Counted from the stretch's first letter, positions 25,008 through 34,190 are shown. The stretch: 64,000 bases of DNA from Bacteroidaceae bacterium (GCA_017429525.1 JAFROT010000032.1:1-64000), one strand, 5' to 3'. A program made the numbers and translations. The notes: generated from the sequence alone by a model not told the origin.

Positions 25008-25747
25008 TGTCCGACGGCTTTGATGAAGGCCTTGAGGGCCTGTCCGGGATTTTCTGCACGCATAAACGCTTCTCCGATGAGGAAGCCCCGATAACCGACG
25101 GCACGTAGGTCGCGAATGACTGCGGGATTGCTGATACCGCTCTCGCTGACGAGGACGCGCCCTTCGGGCAACAGCGAAGCTAGCTGGAAAGAGTTCTGGA
25201 TATCGGTGTGGAAAGTGCCGAGATTACGGTTGTTCACACCGATGCAGTCTACGTCCAACTCAGTGTAGACCAATTCGCTTGTGCTGTGTATTTCGAGCAG
25301 AACTTCAAGCCCGATGGAATGAGCTAATTGCGTCAGCCGCTCACATTCTTCTATGCTCAGGCAGGCCGCGATGAGCAGTAGGGCGGAGGCTCCGCAAAGG
25401 GCTGCTTCGTAGACCTGGAAGTCGTCGATGACGAAGTTCTTGTAGAGGATGGGGAGGCTGACGCCGGCCGTGCGTGCTTCTGTAATGAAGTGGTCGTCTC
25501 CGCCGAAGAACTCCTGGTCCGTGAGAATGCTGACAGCGGTTGCGCCTGCCTCTTGGTAGACGAGCGGAATCTCCCCGGCTCGTCCTTCCTCTTTGATCCA
25601 CCCTTTTGATGGAGACCGACGCTTGAATTCGGCGATGATGCCTGTACTGCTGCCGAGCAGAGCCTCGCGCAATGAAGGCTTCTTTGCGCGTAGGCGTTGA
25701 AGTTCCAAACGTTTGTGGGCGATGATGTCGTCTAAGATATCATTCAT
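25004..25747 (-). CDS. trpC: TrpC, indole-3-glycerol phosphate synthase
   Basis: 247 residues. TrpC closes the indole ring. Key stretches are IIAEFKRRSPSKGWI (catalytic Lys region, about 36-50), SILTDQEFFGGDDHFI, PILYKNFVIDDFQVYEA, IGVNNRNLGTFHTD and VSESGISNPAVI. The length is normal for a free-standing TrpC. It lies between trpD (27 bp upstream) and trpF (4-bp overlap). TrpC and TrpF are separate proteins here, not fused as in E. coli. Confidence 0.95.
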   Translation of the reverse strand: MNDILDDIIAHKRLELQRLRAKKPSLREALLGSSTGIIAEFKRRSPSKGWIKEEGRAGEIPLVYQEAGATAVSILTDQEFFGGDDHFITEARTAGVSLPILYKNFVIDDFQVYEAALCGASALLLIAACLSIEECERLTQLAHSIGLEVLLEIHSTSELVYTELDVDCIGVNNRNLGTFHTDIQNSFQLASLLPEGRVLVSESGISNPAVIRDLRAVGYRGFLIGEAFMRAENPGQALKAFIKAVGQ

Positions 25748-25774
25748 GGCTCTGTTTTTTTAAGCGGTTTCTCG

Positions 25775-26818
25775 TTAAGAATTGATTTCAGCAAACTTAC
25801 GGAAGGCGGCGAGGGCTCGCCCGCTATCGATGCTCTCACGTGCGATACCGATGCACTCCTCGATGCTCTTCGTACCGCGCTCCAGCACCTGGATGCCGAA
25901 TGCGGCGTTGGCCAGGACGATGTTCTTCTGCGCAGGCAAAGCGCGGTTCTCGAGCACGGCATCAAAGATTGCGGCAGCCTCGTCCTCAGTGGCTCCGCCT
26001 ACGAGCTCCTCGGGCTTGGCGATGTCGAAGCCGAGGTCGGCGGGGCGGAAGATGCGTTCGTAGCCAAAAGCAGGAGTGGCTGACCCCGTGTCGTCGCTCT
26101 GCGGGCTGATGCCTACTGTGACCTTGAAGTCGCTCGTCAGGCTGATTTCATCGTAGCCATCGATAGAGTTGACGATACCGTAGTCGATTCCGAGGCGCTG
26201 ATAAACTTGGTTGTAGAGACGCATCTGATCGAGGGTGGCAACGCCTAAAAGCTGACATTTGGGCTGACTCGGGTTGACGATGGGTCCTAAGAGGTTGAAG
26301 ATTGTCGGAAACTGCAGCGCTTTGCGTATAGGCCCTACGAATTTCATGGCACGTGCAAAAAGTTGGGCATGAAGGTAGACAATACCAGCCTCGTGGAGCG
26401 ACCGGTTCAGCCGGTTGAGGTCGTCAGTGAAGCGGATGCCGTGGTGCTGAATGACGTTGCTCGCGCCAGAGACAGAAGTGGCGGCGTAGTTGCCGTGCTT
26501 GGCCACTTTATACCCTGCCCCAGCAATGACGAAGCATGACGTCGTCGATATGTTGAATGTATTCTTGCGGTCGCCGCCTGTGCCGACGACATCGATGTAG
26601 CGTTCGGCATCGAGCAGTGCCGGAACGCCAGTTGCGAGGATGCCGTCGCGGAAGCCCAGGAGCTCGTCGACCGTAACGCCACGCATCTGCAGGGCCGTGA
26701 GCAGGGCTGTCACCTGTTCGTTGGGGATTTCATTTTGGGTGATGCCGACAAGGATGTCGCACATCTCCTCGCGCGAGAGTTCCTCGTGGTTGAGCACTCG
26801 GTTGAGGATTTCTTTCAT
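25775..26818 (-). CDS. trpD: TrpD, anthranilate phosphoribosyltransferase
   Basis: 347 residues from MKEILNRVLNHEELS; an ATG four codons earlier (26830) is possible. It transfers the phosphoribosyl group of PRPP to anthranilate. It shows VDVVGTGGDRKNTFNIST (the PRPP loop, about 80-97), then VAKHGNYAATSVSGASNVI, then FARAMKFVGPIRKALQFPTIFNLLGPIVNP. All are family signatures. It is free-standing, not fused to TrpG. It lies 25 to 37 bp after trpG, depending on the start. Confidence 0.95.
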   Translation of the reverse strand: MKEILNRVLNHEELSREEMCDILVGITQNEIPNEQVTALLTALQMRGVTVDELLGFRDGILATGVPALLDAERYIDVVGTGGDRKNTFNISTTSCFVIAGAGYKVAKHGNYAATSVSGASNVIQHHGIRFTDDLNRLNRSLHEAGIVYLHAQLFARAMKFVGPIRKALQFPTIFNLLGPIVNPSQPKCQLLGVATLDQMRLYNQVYQRLGIDYGIVNSIDGYDEISLTSDFKVTVGISPQSDDTGSATPAFGYERIFRPADLGFDIAKPEELVGGATEDEAAAIFDAVLENRALPAQKNIVLANAAFGIQVLERGTKSIEECIGIARESIDSGRALAAFRKFAEINS

Positions 26819-26855
26819 TGATGCTGTCATGTCTTGTAAGTGCTTGAATATGTGA

Positions 26856-27434
26856 TTAATCTTGAGTGTGTGACTGCAGCCAGTTGCGCAGGATCGTAGG
26901 TCCGTCGGGCGTCAGCACGCTCTCGGGATGGAATTGGATGCCATGGACGTCTAAGGTGCGGTGGCGGAGTGCCATGATCTGCCCTTCCTCGCTCTCGGCC
27001 GTCACTTCGAGGCAAGAAGGGAAGCCGTGTCGGGAGACGACCCAAGAGTGGTAGCGACCGACCTGCAGCCCAGAAGAGGGAAGGCCGGAGAAGAGCGGGT
27101 CGGGAGCGGTAAGGCGAATGGGTGTCTGCACGCCATGGAAGACATCGGAGAGGTTCTCGAGACGTGCGCCGAAGGCTTCGCCAATAGCTTGATGGCCAAG
27201 GCAAACACCCAATAGGGGCTTACGACCTGCGTATCGGTGGATGACGTCGAGCAGCAGCCCTGCCTCTGATGGGATACCGGGCCCTGGCGAGAGAATGATT
27301 TTGTCGTAAGGTTCTAGGTCGCTGAGGCTGAACTGATCGTTGCGCACGGCATCGCATTCGGCGCCGAGTTGCTTCACGAGATGTGAGAGATTGAACGTGA
27401 AGCTGTCGTAATTGTCGATGATGATGATTCTCAT
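26856..27434 (-). CDS. trpG: TrpG, anthranilate synthase glutamine amidotransferase subunit
   Basis: 192 residues. A class I amidotransferase that supplies ammonia to TrpE. It has IIIDNYDSFTFNLSHL at the start, ILSPGPGIPSEAG, the catalytic Cys in LLGVCLGHQAIGEAFG (about 76-91), RYHSWVV, and the His-Glu pair in GIQFHPES near the C-terminus. It starts 14 bp after trpE. Such subunits may also serve p-aminobenzoate synthesis (PabA); its place inside the trp operon favours TrpG as the main job. Confidence 0.94.
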   Translation of the reverse strand: MRIIIIDNYDSFTFNLSHLVKQLGAECDAVRNDQFSLSDLEPYDKIILSPGPGIPSEAGLLLDVIHRYAGRKPLLGVCLGHQAIGEAFGARLENLSDVFHGVQTPIRLTAPDPLFSGLPSSGLQVGRYHSWVVSRHGFPSCLEVTAESEEGQIMALRHRTLDVHGIQFHPESVLTPDGPTILRNWLQSHTQD

Positions 27435-27448
27435 GAGTGTGGGGGTGG

Positions 27449-28906
27449 TTAGATGTTTTCAGCTTCGAGAATGGCGCGCCGGAGGGCGCCAAGTTTGTTG
27501 TTGACTTCCTGTAGCTCATAGTCAACGTCGCTCTTGGCGACGATGCCGCCGCCAGCCTGGAACCAGAGCTCGCCTCCGCGGCTGACGAAGGTGCGGATGG
27601 TGATAGCTTGATTGAGCGAGCCGTCGAGCCCTAAGAAGCCGATGCAACCGCCGTATGCTCCGCGGTTGTGTGGTTCTATCTCGCTGATTAACTGCATGGC
27701 ACGCACCTTTGGTGCTCCCGAAAGGGTGCCTGCGGGGAAAGTGTCGAAGAAAGCCCTTATGGGCGATGCCTGCTCGTCGAGCGTACCGCTGACACGGCTG
27801 ACGAGATGGATGACGTGAGAGTAGAACTGCATATCCTTGAAGAACTCTACATGTACGTTGTGGCAGTTGCGACTGAGGTCGTTGCGCGCCAAGTCCACCA
27901 GCATCACGTGCTCGGCATTCTCTTTGGGATCGGCCCGTAGGTACTCGGCTGCTTGCAGATCCTCGTGGCGGTTGCCCGTACGGTGCGTTGTGCCTGCTAT
28001 TGGATCGATGTAGGCACGGAAACGCGATGACTTGCTGCCAGTCGCCGTTTGGTCGTCGGACGAGCCTTCGGCTATGGCTGTAGTCGGGATGATGCGGCAA
28101 TGCGTCTCGGGCGACGAACCGAAGATACGGAAGCCTCCGAAGTCGAAGTAGAACAGGTAGGGCGAAGGATTGATGCTGCGCAGCGCACGATAGAGCTGGA
28201 AATCATCGCCCGTGAAGCGCTGGCAGAAACGGCGCGAGAGTACAATCTGGAAGACGTCACCGCGTAGACAATGGTGAATGCCCCGTCGGATGTTGGCTCG
28301 ATGCTCGTCGTCGGTAAGCGTAGAACGGACAGGCCCTTCGGAGTGAAAGGGGTAGGGCGAAGCCGGCCCCTCGCAGCAGCGGTGGCGCAGGCGTTCGAGG
28401 GTGTCTGTCTCGCTGTCCGCGAGCAGTTCGACGAGCGTCATCGTGTTGTTGAAGTGATCAAAGACGATTACGTATTTGTAGAGGATGTAAAGCAAGTCGG
28501 GCGCGTCGTGCTCGTCGCGCGTCTCGTCCTTGACAGGAATCTGCTCGAAGTAGCGAACAGCGTTGAAGGTCGTGTAGCCATAAAGGCCGCAGACTTCGGC
28601 CTTCTCGCCGCTGACCTTGAATTGGCCGAGGAACTGTTCGAGGGCACTGGTACAATCGTCGATGGTTGTGCAGTCGCTCACGATGGTTTGCCCGTCGGGA
28701 TAATTGGCGCTACATTTGCCGTGGGCAATGGCGATGGAGGCCAGCGGTTGCAGGGCGATAAACGAGCGGGCATTCTCATTGCCATGATAGTCGCTCGACT
28801 CCATGAGTGCGCTCTGCGGCGAGAGGCCGCGTATACGCAGGTAAACGCTCATGGGGGTCTGCAGGTCGCCTAAGATTTGTCGTGTTGAAGTGTGATAGTT
28901 AAACAT
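27449..28906 (-). CDS. trpE: TrpE, anthranilate synthase component I
   Basis: 485 residues. It turns chorismate and ammonia into anthranilate, the first committed step. The chorismate-binding domain is complete: DVFQIVLSRRF, INPSPYLFYFDFG, FGSSPETHCRI, HVMLVDLARNDLSRNC, FPAGTLSGAPKVRAMQLISE and GGCIGFLGLDGSLNQAITIR. The N-terminal domain that binds Trp for feedback inhibition is present, and PLASIAIAHGKC may be part of that site. It follows trpB by 76 bp. The order trpB before trpE is typical for Bacteroidetes and unlike E. coli. Confidence 0.95.
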   Translation of the reverse strand: MFNYHTSTRQILGDLQTPMSVYLRIRGLSPQSALMESSDYHGNENARSFIALQPLASIAIAHGKCSANYPDGQTIVSDCTTIDDCTSALEQFLGQFKVSGEKAEVCGLYGYTTFNAVRYFEQIPVKDETRDEHDAPDLLYILYKYVIVFDHFNNTMTLVELLADSETDTLERLRHRCCEGPASPYPFHSEGPVRSTLTDDEHRANIRRGIHHCLRGDVFQIVLSRRFCQRFTGDDFQLYRALRSINPSPYLFYFDFGGFRIFGSSPETHCRIIPTTAIAEGSSDDQTATGSKSSRFRAYIDPIAGTTHRTGNRHEDLQAAEYLRADPKENAEHVMLVDLARNDLSRNCHNVHVEFFKDMQFYSHVIHLVSRVSGTLDEQASPIRAFFDTFPAGTLSGAPKVRAMQLISEIEPHNRGAYGGCIGFLGLDGSLNQAITIRTFVSRGGELWFQAGGGIVAKSDVDYELQEVNNKLGALRRAILEAENI

Positions 28907-28982
28907 AATCGTGAAGGGATAAAGGTGTTGCCGAGGCTTGTGGCAACAGACATGATTGTTCGCGTTTGTGGTGATAACAGCT

Positions 28983-30173
28983 TTATCTTAAGCCGTTTGG
29001 ATATTGCAGGTAGGTCGCGAGGTCCTTGTCGCCGCGACCGCTTACGGTCAGTACGACGACGTCATCGGGCTTGAACGCCATCTTTGGCAGCATTGCCAGT
29101 GCGTGGGCGCTTTCCAAGGCAGGGATGATGCCTTCCAAGCGTGTCAGTTCGAACGCTGCCTTCAGCGCTTCGTCGTCGTTGATGGCCATGACGGTGGCTC
29201 GTCCGCAGCTGGCGAGGTGGGCGTGCAGGGGCCCGATGCCTGGATAGTCCAGTCCGGCAGAGATGCTGTAGGGCTCGGTGATCTGTCCGTCCTCGGTCTG
29301 CATGACCAACGTCCGGGCACCGTGGATGATGCCGAGCGTGCCGCAATGGATCGTGGCTGCTGTCTTGCCGCTGTCGATTCCCATTCCTCCCGCTTCGCCA
29401 AGCACGATGCTTACGCGTTCGTCGTCGAGATAGTGGTAGATGGTTCCTGCGGCGTTCGACCCTCCTCCCACGCATGCCATCAGGTAGTCGGGATAGTCGC
29501 GCCCTTCGTGCTGCATCAGCTGTTCCTTGATCTCGGCAGAGATGACGCTCTGGAGGCGTGCCACGAGGTCAGGGTAGGGGTGCGGCCCTACGGTGCTGCC
29601 GATGATGTAGAACGTGTCGGCCGGATGGCAGCACCAGTCGCGGATGGCCTCGTTTGTGGCGTCTTTCAACGTCTTGTTTCCGCTCTCTACGGGGTAGACT
29701 TCGGCGCCGAGCATACGCATCCGCTCTACGTTTACGTGTTGGCGGGCGACGTCTGTAGCTCCCATGTAGACGCGGCAAGGCATATCCATCAGCGCGCACA
29801 CAGTGGCTGTGGCAACGCCGTGCTGTCCGGCCCCCGTTTCGGCGATGATGCGTCGCTTGCCCATCCGCTTGGCCAGGAGGATCTGTCCGATGGCATTATT
29901 GATTTTGTGGGCTCCCGTGTGGTTGAGGTCCTCGCGCTTCAAGTAGAGGCGGCAGCCGTAGCGTTGGCTCATGCGGCGTGCGAGGTACAGTGGGCTCGGT
30001 CGGCCTACGTAGTCGCGCAGTAGTGCGTGGTACTCGCGCCGGAAGTCGTCGCTCTCGATGATGTCGAGGTAGCTCTTCCTTAAGTCTTCTACAGTTTTGT
30101 ACAGAATCTCGGGAACGTAAGCCCCGCCGAATTCGCCGTAGAAGCCGTTTGTGTCTGTGTTGTGTCTGTCCAT
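28983..30173 (-). CDS. trpB: TrpB, tryptophan synthase beta chain
   Basis: 396 residues. A PLP enzyme joining indole and serine. The PLP Lys is in LNHTGAHKINNAIGQ (about 83-97). ETGAGQHGVATATVCAL, then CVGGGSNAAGTIYHY (the phosphate-binding Gly loop), then LDYPGIGPLHAHL are clear family signatures of TrpB1, the form that partners TrpA. It is the first structural gene of the operon, about 60 bp after the attenuator terminator, so read-through of that terminator controls the whole operon. Confidence 0.96.
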   Translation of the reverse strand: MDRHNTDTNGFYGEFGGAYVPEILYKTVEDLRKSYLDIIESDDFRREYHALLRDYVGRPSPLYLARRMSQRYGCRLYLKREDLNHTGAHKINNAIGQILLAKRMGKRRIIAETGAGQHGVATATVCALMDMPCRVYMGATDVARQHVNVERMRMLGAEVYPVESGNKTLKDATNEAIRDWCCHPADTFYIIGSTVGPHPYPDLVARLQSVISAEIKEQLMQHEGRDYPDYLMACVGGGSNAAGTIYHYLDDERVSIVLGEAGGMGIDSGKTAATIHCGTLGIIHGARTLVMQTEDGQITEPYSISAGLDYPGIGPLHAHLASCGRATVMAINDDEALKAAFELTRLEGIIPALESAHALAMLPKMAFKPDDVVVLTVSGRGDKDLATYLQYPNGLR

Positions 30174-30232
30174 TGTGTTGTTAAAAAGATGTTATCGGTT
30201 TCGTTCTCGTTGTCGTCTGATGATAATCGAAC

Positions 30233-30326
30233 AAAAAAAGCGAAAGACCTGTCGTGAGATTCCGACAGGCCTTTCGTGTATGGTTCTGAGCTTGAACTTC
30301 AGGTATACGGCAACTGTACTCACGAC
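30233..30326 (-). promoter_or_regulatory. trp operon attenuator (terminator and competing antiterminator pairing)
   Basis: On the minus strand a hairpin at 30276-30241 (arms CGAAAGGCCTGTCG and CGACAGGTCTTTCG) is followed by seven T (30239-30233), a textbook terminator. The sequence GTCGTGAG at 30326-30319, which contains the leader stop codon, is fully complementary to CTCACGAC at 30258-30251 in the terminator loop and 3' arm. A ribosome stalled at the Trp codons (30355-30347) would leave that strand free to pair and break the terminator. A ribosome reaching the stop would cover it. Confidence 0.85.
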
Positions 30327-30379
30327 TGCTTGAGACTTGAGCTATGCCACCACCAATATTTGTTCGAATTCTGTATCAT
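30320..30379 (-). CDS. trpL: TrpL leader peptide with three consecutive Trp codons
   Basis: A 19-residue frame, MIQNSNKYWWWHSSSLKQS, with Trp at 9-11. It lies between the trp promoter and an intrinsic terminator, which is the layout of ribosome-mediated attenuation: low charged tRNA-Trp stalls the ribosome on the Trp codons. Trp is rare, so three in a row in a short frame in front of trpB is very unlikely by chance. The predicted transcript start is only about 5 nt before the ATG, so translation may be nearly leaderless. Confidence 0.88.
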   Translation of the reverse strand: MIQNSNKYWWWHSSSLKQS

Positions 30380-30387
30380 TCTGGGTG

Positions 30388-30418
30388 CAAAGGTATATGT
30401 TTTCTTGAACACGACCAA
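30388..30418 (-). promoter_or_regulatory. trp operon promoter
   Basis: On the minus strand TTG (30418-30416), a 20-nt spacer and TACCTTTG (30395-30388). The predicted start is near 30384, just before the trpL ATG at 30379. No Trp-repressor-like operator was recognised. Confidence 0.7.
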
Positions 30419-30524
30419 CAAAAATTGCAAAATAATCACAAAACTAATAATAAAAAAGGTAAAAATGCCTCCATTTGAAAGAAAATCCGTAACTTTGCGA
30501 CCGTTTATTTAAATCATACTGTCA

Positions 30525-31100
30525 ATGAATCTGTATTTACGCTATTTCAACGACGAATGCGTAGTCACCTCCATCGAAGATGCGTTGGCTTTCATTAGCC
30601 GCATCGAAGGATTCGCGATGACTCCTGATTTCGAAGCTGATTTCCGCCAATACGTCGAGAGTTCACAGCCATATCCTAAAAGATATAAGGTACGCTCGCG
30701 CGTGTACTTTATAGTTATTAAGACTCTGGCGACGACGCTCGAGGAGTTCAAGGCCAACGGCAAGAATCCAGAGGGCGTGGGGCTTGTGCCCAAGACGCGT
30801 CAGTCCATCAAGGAGCAGATTGTGCAACGCCTTAACGACGAATTGCCGGGCTGGTACGAGGGTACTGTCAATTTCAAGCGCGTTGTCTATATCCCTGAAA
30901 CGGGTAAGTTCGACTACTGCGACACCTCCTTCACCGCCCTCTTGAAGGCTCACAGCGGACAAGACTGCTACAATCGCATCGTCGACCACCTGCGCTCTCG
31001 CCCCGACGTCGACCCGCGCAGCCAGTTCCCTTCGGTCAAAGGGCGCAATTTCCAATATACTTATCTCGGCTTTAAACCATTATCTGAACTCAATGTCTAA
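30525..31100 (+). CDS. conserved-looking protein of unknown function
   Basis: 191 residues that I do not recognise. There is no signal peptide or membrane segment, so it is probably cytoplasmic. It is mixed alpha/beta with a basic, aromatic-rich character: SRVYFIVIKTLATTLEEFKANG, LPGWYEGTVNFKRVVYIPETGKFDYCD, NFQYTYLGFKPLSEL. A TAACTTTG box at 30490-30497 lies 28 bp before the ATG, so it has its own promoter, divergent from trp. Codon use and clean flanks make it a real gene. The TPR gene follows after 26 bp and may share the transcript. Confidence 0.75.
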   Translation: MNLYLRYFNDECVVTSIEDALAFISRIEGFAMTPDFEADFRQYVESSQPYPKRYKVRSRVYFIVIKTLATTLEEFKANGKNPEGVGLVPKTRQSIKEQIVQRLNDELPGWYEGTVNFKRVVYIPETGKFDYCDTSFTALLKAHSGQDCYNRIVDHLRSRPDVDPRSQFPSVKGRNFQYTYLGFKPLSELNV

Positions 31101-31126
31101 ACATTAACCCAAGACAATAAACAACT

Positions 31127-32518
31127 ATGAAAATGAAGAAATTTTTCCTTGCCATTGGGCTTGCTGCTCTCTCGGCATCGGCCATGGCACAATACGAAGG
31201 TACTCAATGGTACGATCGCATCGGCACGGGTGAGGACAGCCTCCGCACTCGTCAAAACCTCAGCCTCTTCCAGACTGCTATCAATAGTAGCAACTGGACG
31301 GAAGCCTATGAATCATGGAAGCCTGTGTTCGAGAAGGCTCCTTTCTCGCAGATGGGCATCTACACCAACGGCGCCTACATGCTGGCCATGCTCATCCAGG
31401 GTGAGCAGGATGCAGCCAAGAAGCAGGCTTACTTCAATGAATTGATGAATGTCTACGACACTCGCGTCAAGAATCTCGCCGGACTCAATTCCTTTACCAA
31501 GGTCGAGCGCCGTGCCACCGAGGGCGACGTCATCGCCCGCAAGGCATACGACTACGCTGCCTACGGTCCTGCATGCGACCCAGCCTACACGCTTGACAAG
31601 GCCTACAACACTTTCAAGGAGGGCATCAACAAGATCAACGAGCAGGGCGGTCGTGAAGTCGAAGGCTTTGTGCTCGATGCCTTCTTCCGCGTCAGCTATG
31701 CCAAGTATCAGGCCGACAACAATGGCTTCCGCGAGCAGTTCCTCCAGGACTACCTCGAGAGCAAGGACGTCTGCGACAAGATGCTCCAACTCGCCAAGGA
31801 AGAGGCTGACCCCGCTAAGGCTCAGAAGATTGTCGAGAAGTACGACGCTCCGCTCAACACCATCGAAGGCCTCTTCGCTGAGTCCAAGGCTGCTGACCGC
31901 GACCAGATCATCGCCATCTTCACACCGAAAGTTGAGGCAAACAAGGATAACCTCGCTTATCTGAAGAGTGCCCTCACCCTGATGGCTGCCAACGACTGCG
32001 ATGATGCTCCCGTCTACTACAAGGCCGCTGAGTACGCGTTCAACATCGAGCCTTCTTACGAGTCGGCCATCGGTACTGCTCAAAAGTACGCCAAGGACGG
32101 CCAGGTCGCTAAGAGCGTAGAGTATTACAATAAGGCCATCGAGCTCTGCCAGAGCGATGCCCAGAAGGGTAATATCGCCCTCCGCGTCGCTGCCGCCATG
32201 CGCAAGAGCGGCGATTTCAAGAGCGCTTACGCCTACCTCGATAAGGCCGCGCAGTTCAACCCCGACCTCGAGGGCAAGTGCTTCATGCAGCGCGCCAATA
32301 TCGCCACAAAGGCTAAGAACTACGCCGAGGCCAAGACCTATTGCGACCGTGCTGCTGCCGCCGACATCACCCTCGCCGGTCAGGCACAACGCCTGAAGAA
32401 TAATATCCAGACTGTCGAGCGCCACAACGCCGAGTACGCCGCCCAGAAGGCAGCCTACGACAAACAACAGGCTGAGCTCAAGGCTGAGGAAGACTTCTGG
32501 AAGGCTGGTAAGAAGTAA
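31127..32518 (+). CDS. secreted tetratricopeptide-type repeat protein
   Basis: 463 residues with a signal peptide (MKMKKFFLAIGLAALSASAMAQ). The body is all helical and repeat-like. The clearest TPR-type units are in the second half: YESAIGTAQKYAKDGQVAKS then VEYYNKAIELCQSDAQK, and KSGDFKSAYAYLDKAAQFNP then KNYAEAKTYCDRAAAADITL. The first part (WTEAYESWKPVFEKAPF) fits degenerate units. The end is charged and coiled (YDKQQAELKAEEDFW). TPR proteins act as scaffolds; partners are unknown. It is followed by a strong terminator. Confidence 0.8.
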   Translation: MKMKKFFLAIGLAALSASAMAQYEGTQWYDRIGTGEDSLRTRQNLSLFQTAINSSNWTEAYESWKPVFEKAPFSQMGIYTNGAYMLAMLIQGEQDAAKKQAYFNELMNVYDTRVKNLAGLNSFTKVERRATEGDVIARKAYDYAAYGPACDPAYTLDKAYNTFKEGINKINEQGGREVEGFVLDAFFRVSYAKYQADNNGFREQFLQDYLESKDVCDKMLQLAKEEADPAKAQKIVEKYDAPLNTIEGLFAESKAADRDQIIAIFTPKVEANKDNLAYLKSALTLMAANDCDDAPVYYKAAEYAFNIEPSYESAIGTAQKYAKDGQVAKSVEYYNKAIELCQSDAQKGNIALRVAAAMRKSGDFKSAYAYLDKAAQFNPDLEGKCFMQRANIATKAKNYAEAKTYCDRAAAADITLAGQAQRLKNNIQTVERHNAEYAAQKAAYDKQQAELKAEEDFWKAGKK

Positions 32519-32548
32519 GCATCCGGCTTCCATACACCTTATCGTTAG

Positions 32549-32585
32549 AAGGGGTCGTGCCATTTCGGCACGGCCCCTTTCTTTT
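32549..32585 (+). terminator. terminator after the TPR gene
   Basis: GGGGTCGTGCC pairs with GGCACGGCCCC (one G-T) around ATTTC, followed by TTTCTTTT. Confidence 0.85.
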
Positions 32586-32767
32586 ATGCCACGTCTTCCA
32601 CAGCCCCTTCAGAGACAATTAGCCATTGTTCTTTATTTCAAATTATTAAGGTAATAATAATAGATCAGTATATTGGCTTGAAGTAATTCTGTTACTCCTC
32701 TGGGACTTATTTCTCCGCTTATAGGGTCAATTCAAGTCCTATGTTATAGCTTAAATTGAAAAAATAA
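32586..32767. other. intergenic stretch between convergent TPR and glyA transcripts
   Basis: AT-rich, without a plausible open frame, repeat or promoter that I can see. Together with the two flanking terminators it forms a roughly 340-bp convergent gap. Confidence 0.5.
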
Positions 32768-32802
32768 CCAGCGAAAACTGCCATGAAAGCAGTTTCCGCT
32801 GG
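32768..32802 (-). terminator. terminator of glyA
   Basis: On the minus strand CCAGCGGAAACTGC pairs with GCAGTTTTCGCTGG (one mismatch) around TTTCATG, followed by TTATTTTTT. It lies about 55 bp after the glyA stop. Confidence 0.85.
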
Positions 32803-32856
32803 TGTGGTTATTGAGAGGTTAGACGGGTATGGAGCCGTCTCATCTCGTGGAGGAAA

Positions 32857-34137
32857 TCAATAAGCGAAGAGGGGATAGTCCTTCATAATTGTATTGACCT
32901 CAGTGCGGACGGCAGTAATGACGGCCTCGTTCTCTGGATCGTTGAGGACACGTTCGATAAGTTCAGCAATCTTTACCATAAGGTCTTCCTTGGCGCCGCG
33001 GGTCGTGATGGCGGGCGTGCCGAGACGGATGCCGGAGGTCTGGAAAGCGCTGCGGCTGTCGAAGGGAACCATATTCTTGTTGACTGTGATATCGGCTGCG
33101 ACGAGCGCATTCTCGGCGACTTTACCCGTGAGATCGGGGTACTTGGAACGCAGGTCGACAAGCATGGAGTGGTTGTCCGTACCACCGCTGACGATGTCGA
33201 AGCCACGCTTGATCAGTTCGGCAGCCAGACAGACTGCGTTCTTCTTGACCTGTGCTTGATACTCGCGGAATTCCGGCGTGAGAGCCTCGCCAAAGGCTAC
33301 AGCCTTGGCTGCGATGACATGCTCGAGCGGACCGCCCTGGATGCCGGGGAAGACGGCGCTGTTAAGAAGGGCTGACATCTTCTTGACAACCCCCTTCGGG
33401 GTGGTCTTGCCCCAAGGATTGTCAAAGTCCTTGCCCATGAGGATGATACCACCACGCGGACCGCGGAGGGTCTTGTGGGTGGTGGAGGTGACGATGTGTG
33501 CGTACTTGAGCGGGTTGTCGAGGAGACCGGCGGCGATAAGGCCAGCGGGGTGAGCCATATCGACCATGAAGATGGCGCCTACCTCGTCGGCAATCTTACG
33601 CATGCGAGCGTAGTTCCATTCGCGGCTATAGGCCGAGCCGCCACCGATGATGAGCTTAGGCTTATGCTCGAGGGCCAGACGTTCCATCTCGTCGTAATCT
33701 ACGCGACCTGTCTCCTTGTTCAAGTTGTAACCCACGGGACGATAGATGATGCCGGAGGTGTTGACGAGTGAGCCGTGGGAGAGGTGACCGCCGTGGTCGA
33801 GGTTCAGTCCCATGAAGGTGTCGCCCGGATTGAGGCAAGCGAGGAAGACGGCAGCGTTAGCCTGAGCGCCCGAGTGGGGCTGCACGTTGGCATACTCTGC
33901 GCCGAACAGTTCGCAAATGCGGTCGATGGCCAGTTGCTCGACTTGGTCGACCACCTGACAGCCGCCATAGTAGCGATGGCCAGGGTAGCCCTCGGCGTAC
34001 TTGTTGGTGAGTGGAGAGCCCATGGCCTCCATGACCTGCGGGCTGACAAAGTTCTCGGATGCGATGAGCTCGATGCCACGCTCCTGGCGGGCACGCTCCT
34101 GCTGGATGAGCTCGAAGATGGTGTTGTCTCGTTTCAT
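32857..34137 (-). CDS. glyA: GlyA, serine hydroxymethyltransferase
   Basis: 426 residues. It moves a one-carbon unit between serine and tetrahydrofolate, feeding glycine, purine, thymidylate and Met synthesis. It shows [53 protein letters not shown], the [12 protein letters not shown] stretch, the PLP-Lys motif [16 protein letters not shown], and [17 protein letters not shown]. It is full length. Its upstream region carries palindromic element D only 13 bp before the ATG, with copy E further up, which could affect expression. It may be expressed with pyrI-pyrB, which lie upstream on the same strand. Confidence 0.96.
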   Translation of the reverse strand: MKRDNTIFELIQQERARQERGIELIASENFVSPQVMEAMGSPLTNKYAEGYPGHRYYGGCQVVDQVEQLAIDRICELFGAEYANVQPHSGAQANAAVFLACLNPGDTFMGLNLDHGGHLSHGSLVNTSGIIYRPVGYNLNKETGRVDYDEMERLALEHKPKLIIGGGSAYSREWNYARMRKIADEVGAIFMVDMAHPAGLIAAGLLDNPLKYAHIVTSTTHKTLRGPRGGIILMGKDFDNPWGKTTPKGVVKKMSALLNSAVFPGIQGGPLEHVIAAKAVAFGEALTPEFREYQAQVKKNAVCLAAELIKRGFDIVSGGTDNHSMLVDLRSKYPDLTGKVAENALVAADITVNKNMVPFDSRSAFQTSGIRLGTPAITTRGAKEDLMVKIAELIERVLNDPENEAVITAVRTEVNTIMKDYPLFAY

Positions 34138-34149
34138 GACAAAAATGTA

Positions 34150-34190
34150 GACTCTCCCCCCGCCCTCCCTATAGGGAGGGAGCAGAATCC
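34150..34190 (-). repeat. palindromic element copy D (glyA upstream)
   Basis: On the minus strand TGCTCCCTCCCTATAGGG, then AGGGCGGGGGGAGAGTC. It matches copy A in the receptor gene almost base for base. It faces copy E in inverted orientation about 50 bp away. Confidence 0.85.

Noticed and set aside
31313..32563. Long minus-strand frame opposite the TPR gene
   Set aside because: Same reasoning: antisense of a regular Ala/Lys-rich gene yields a Leu/Val-rich open frame. No promoter or start context.
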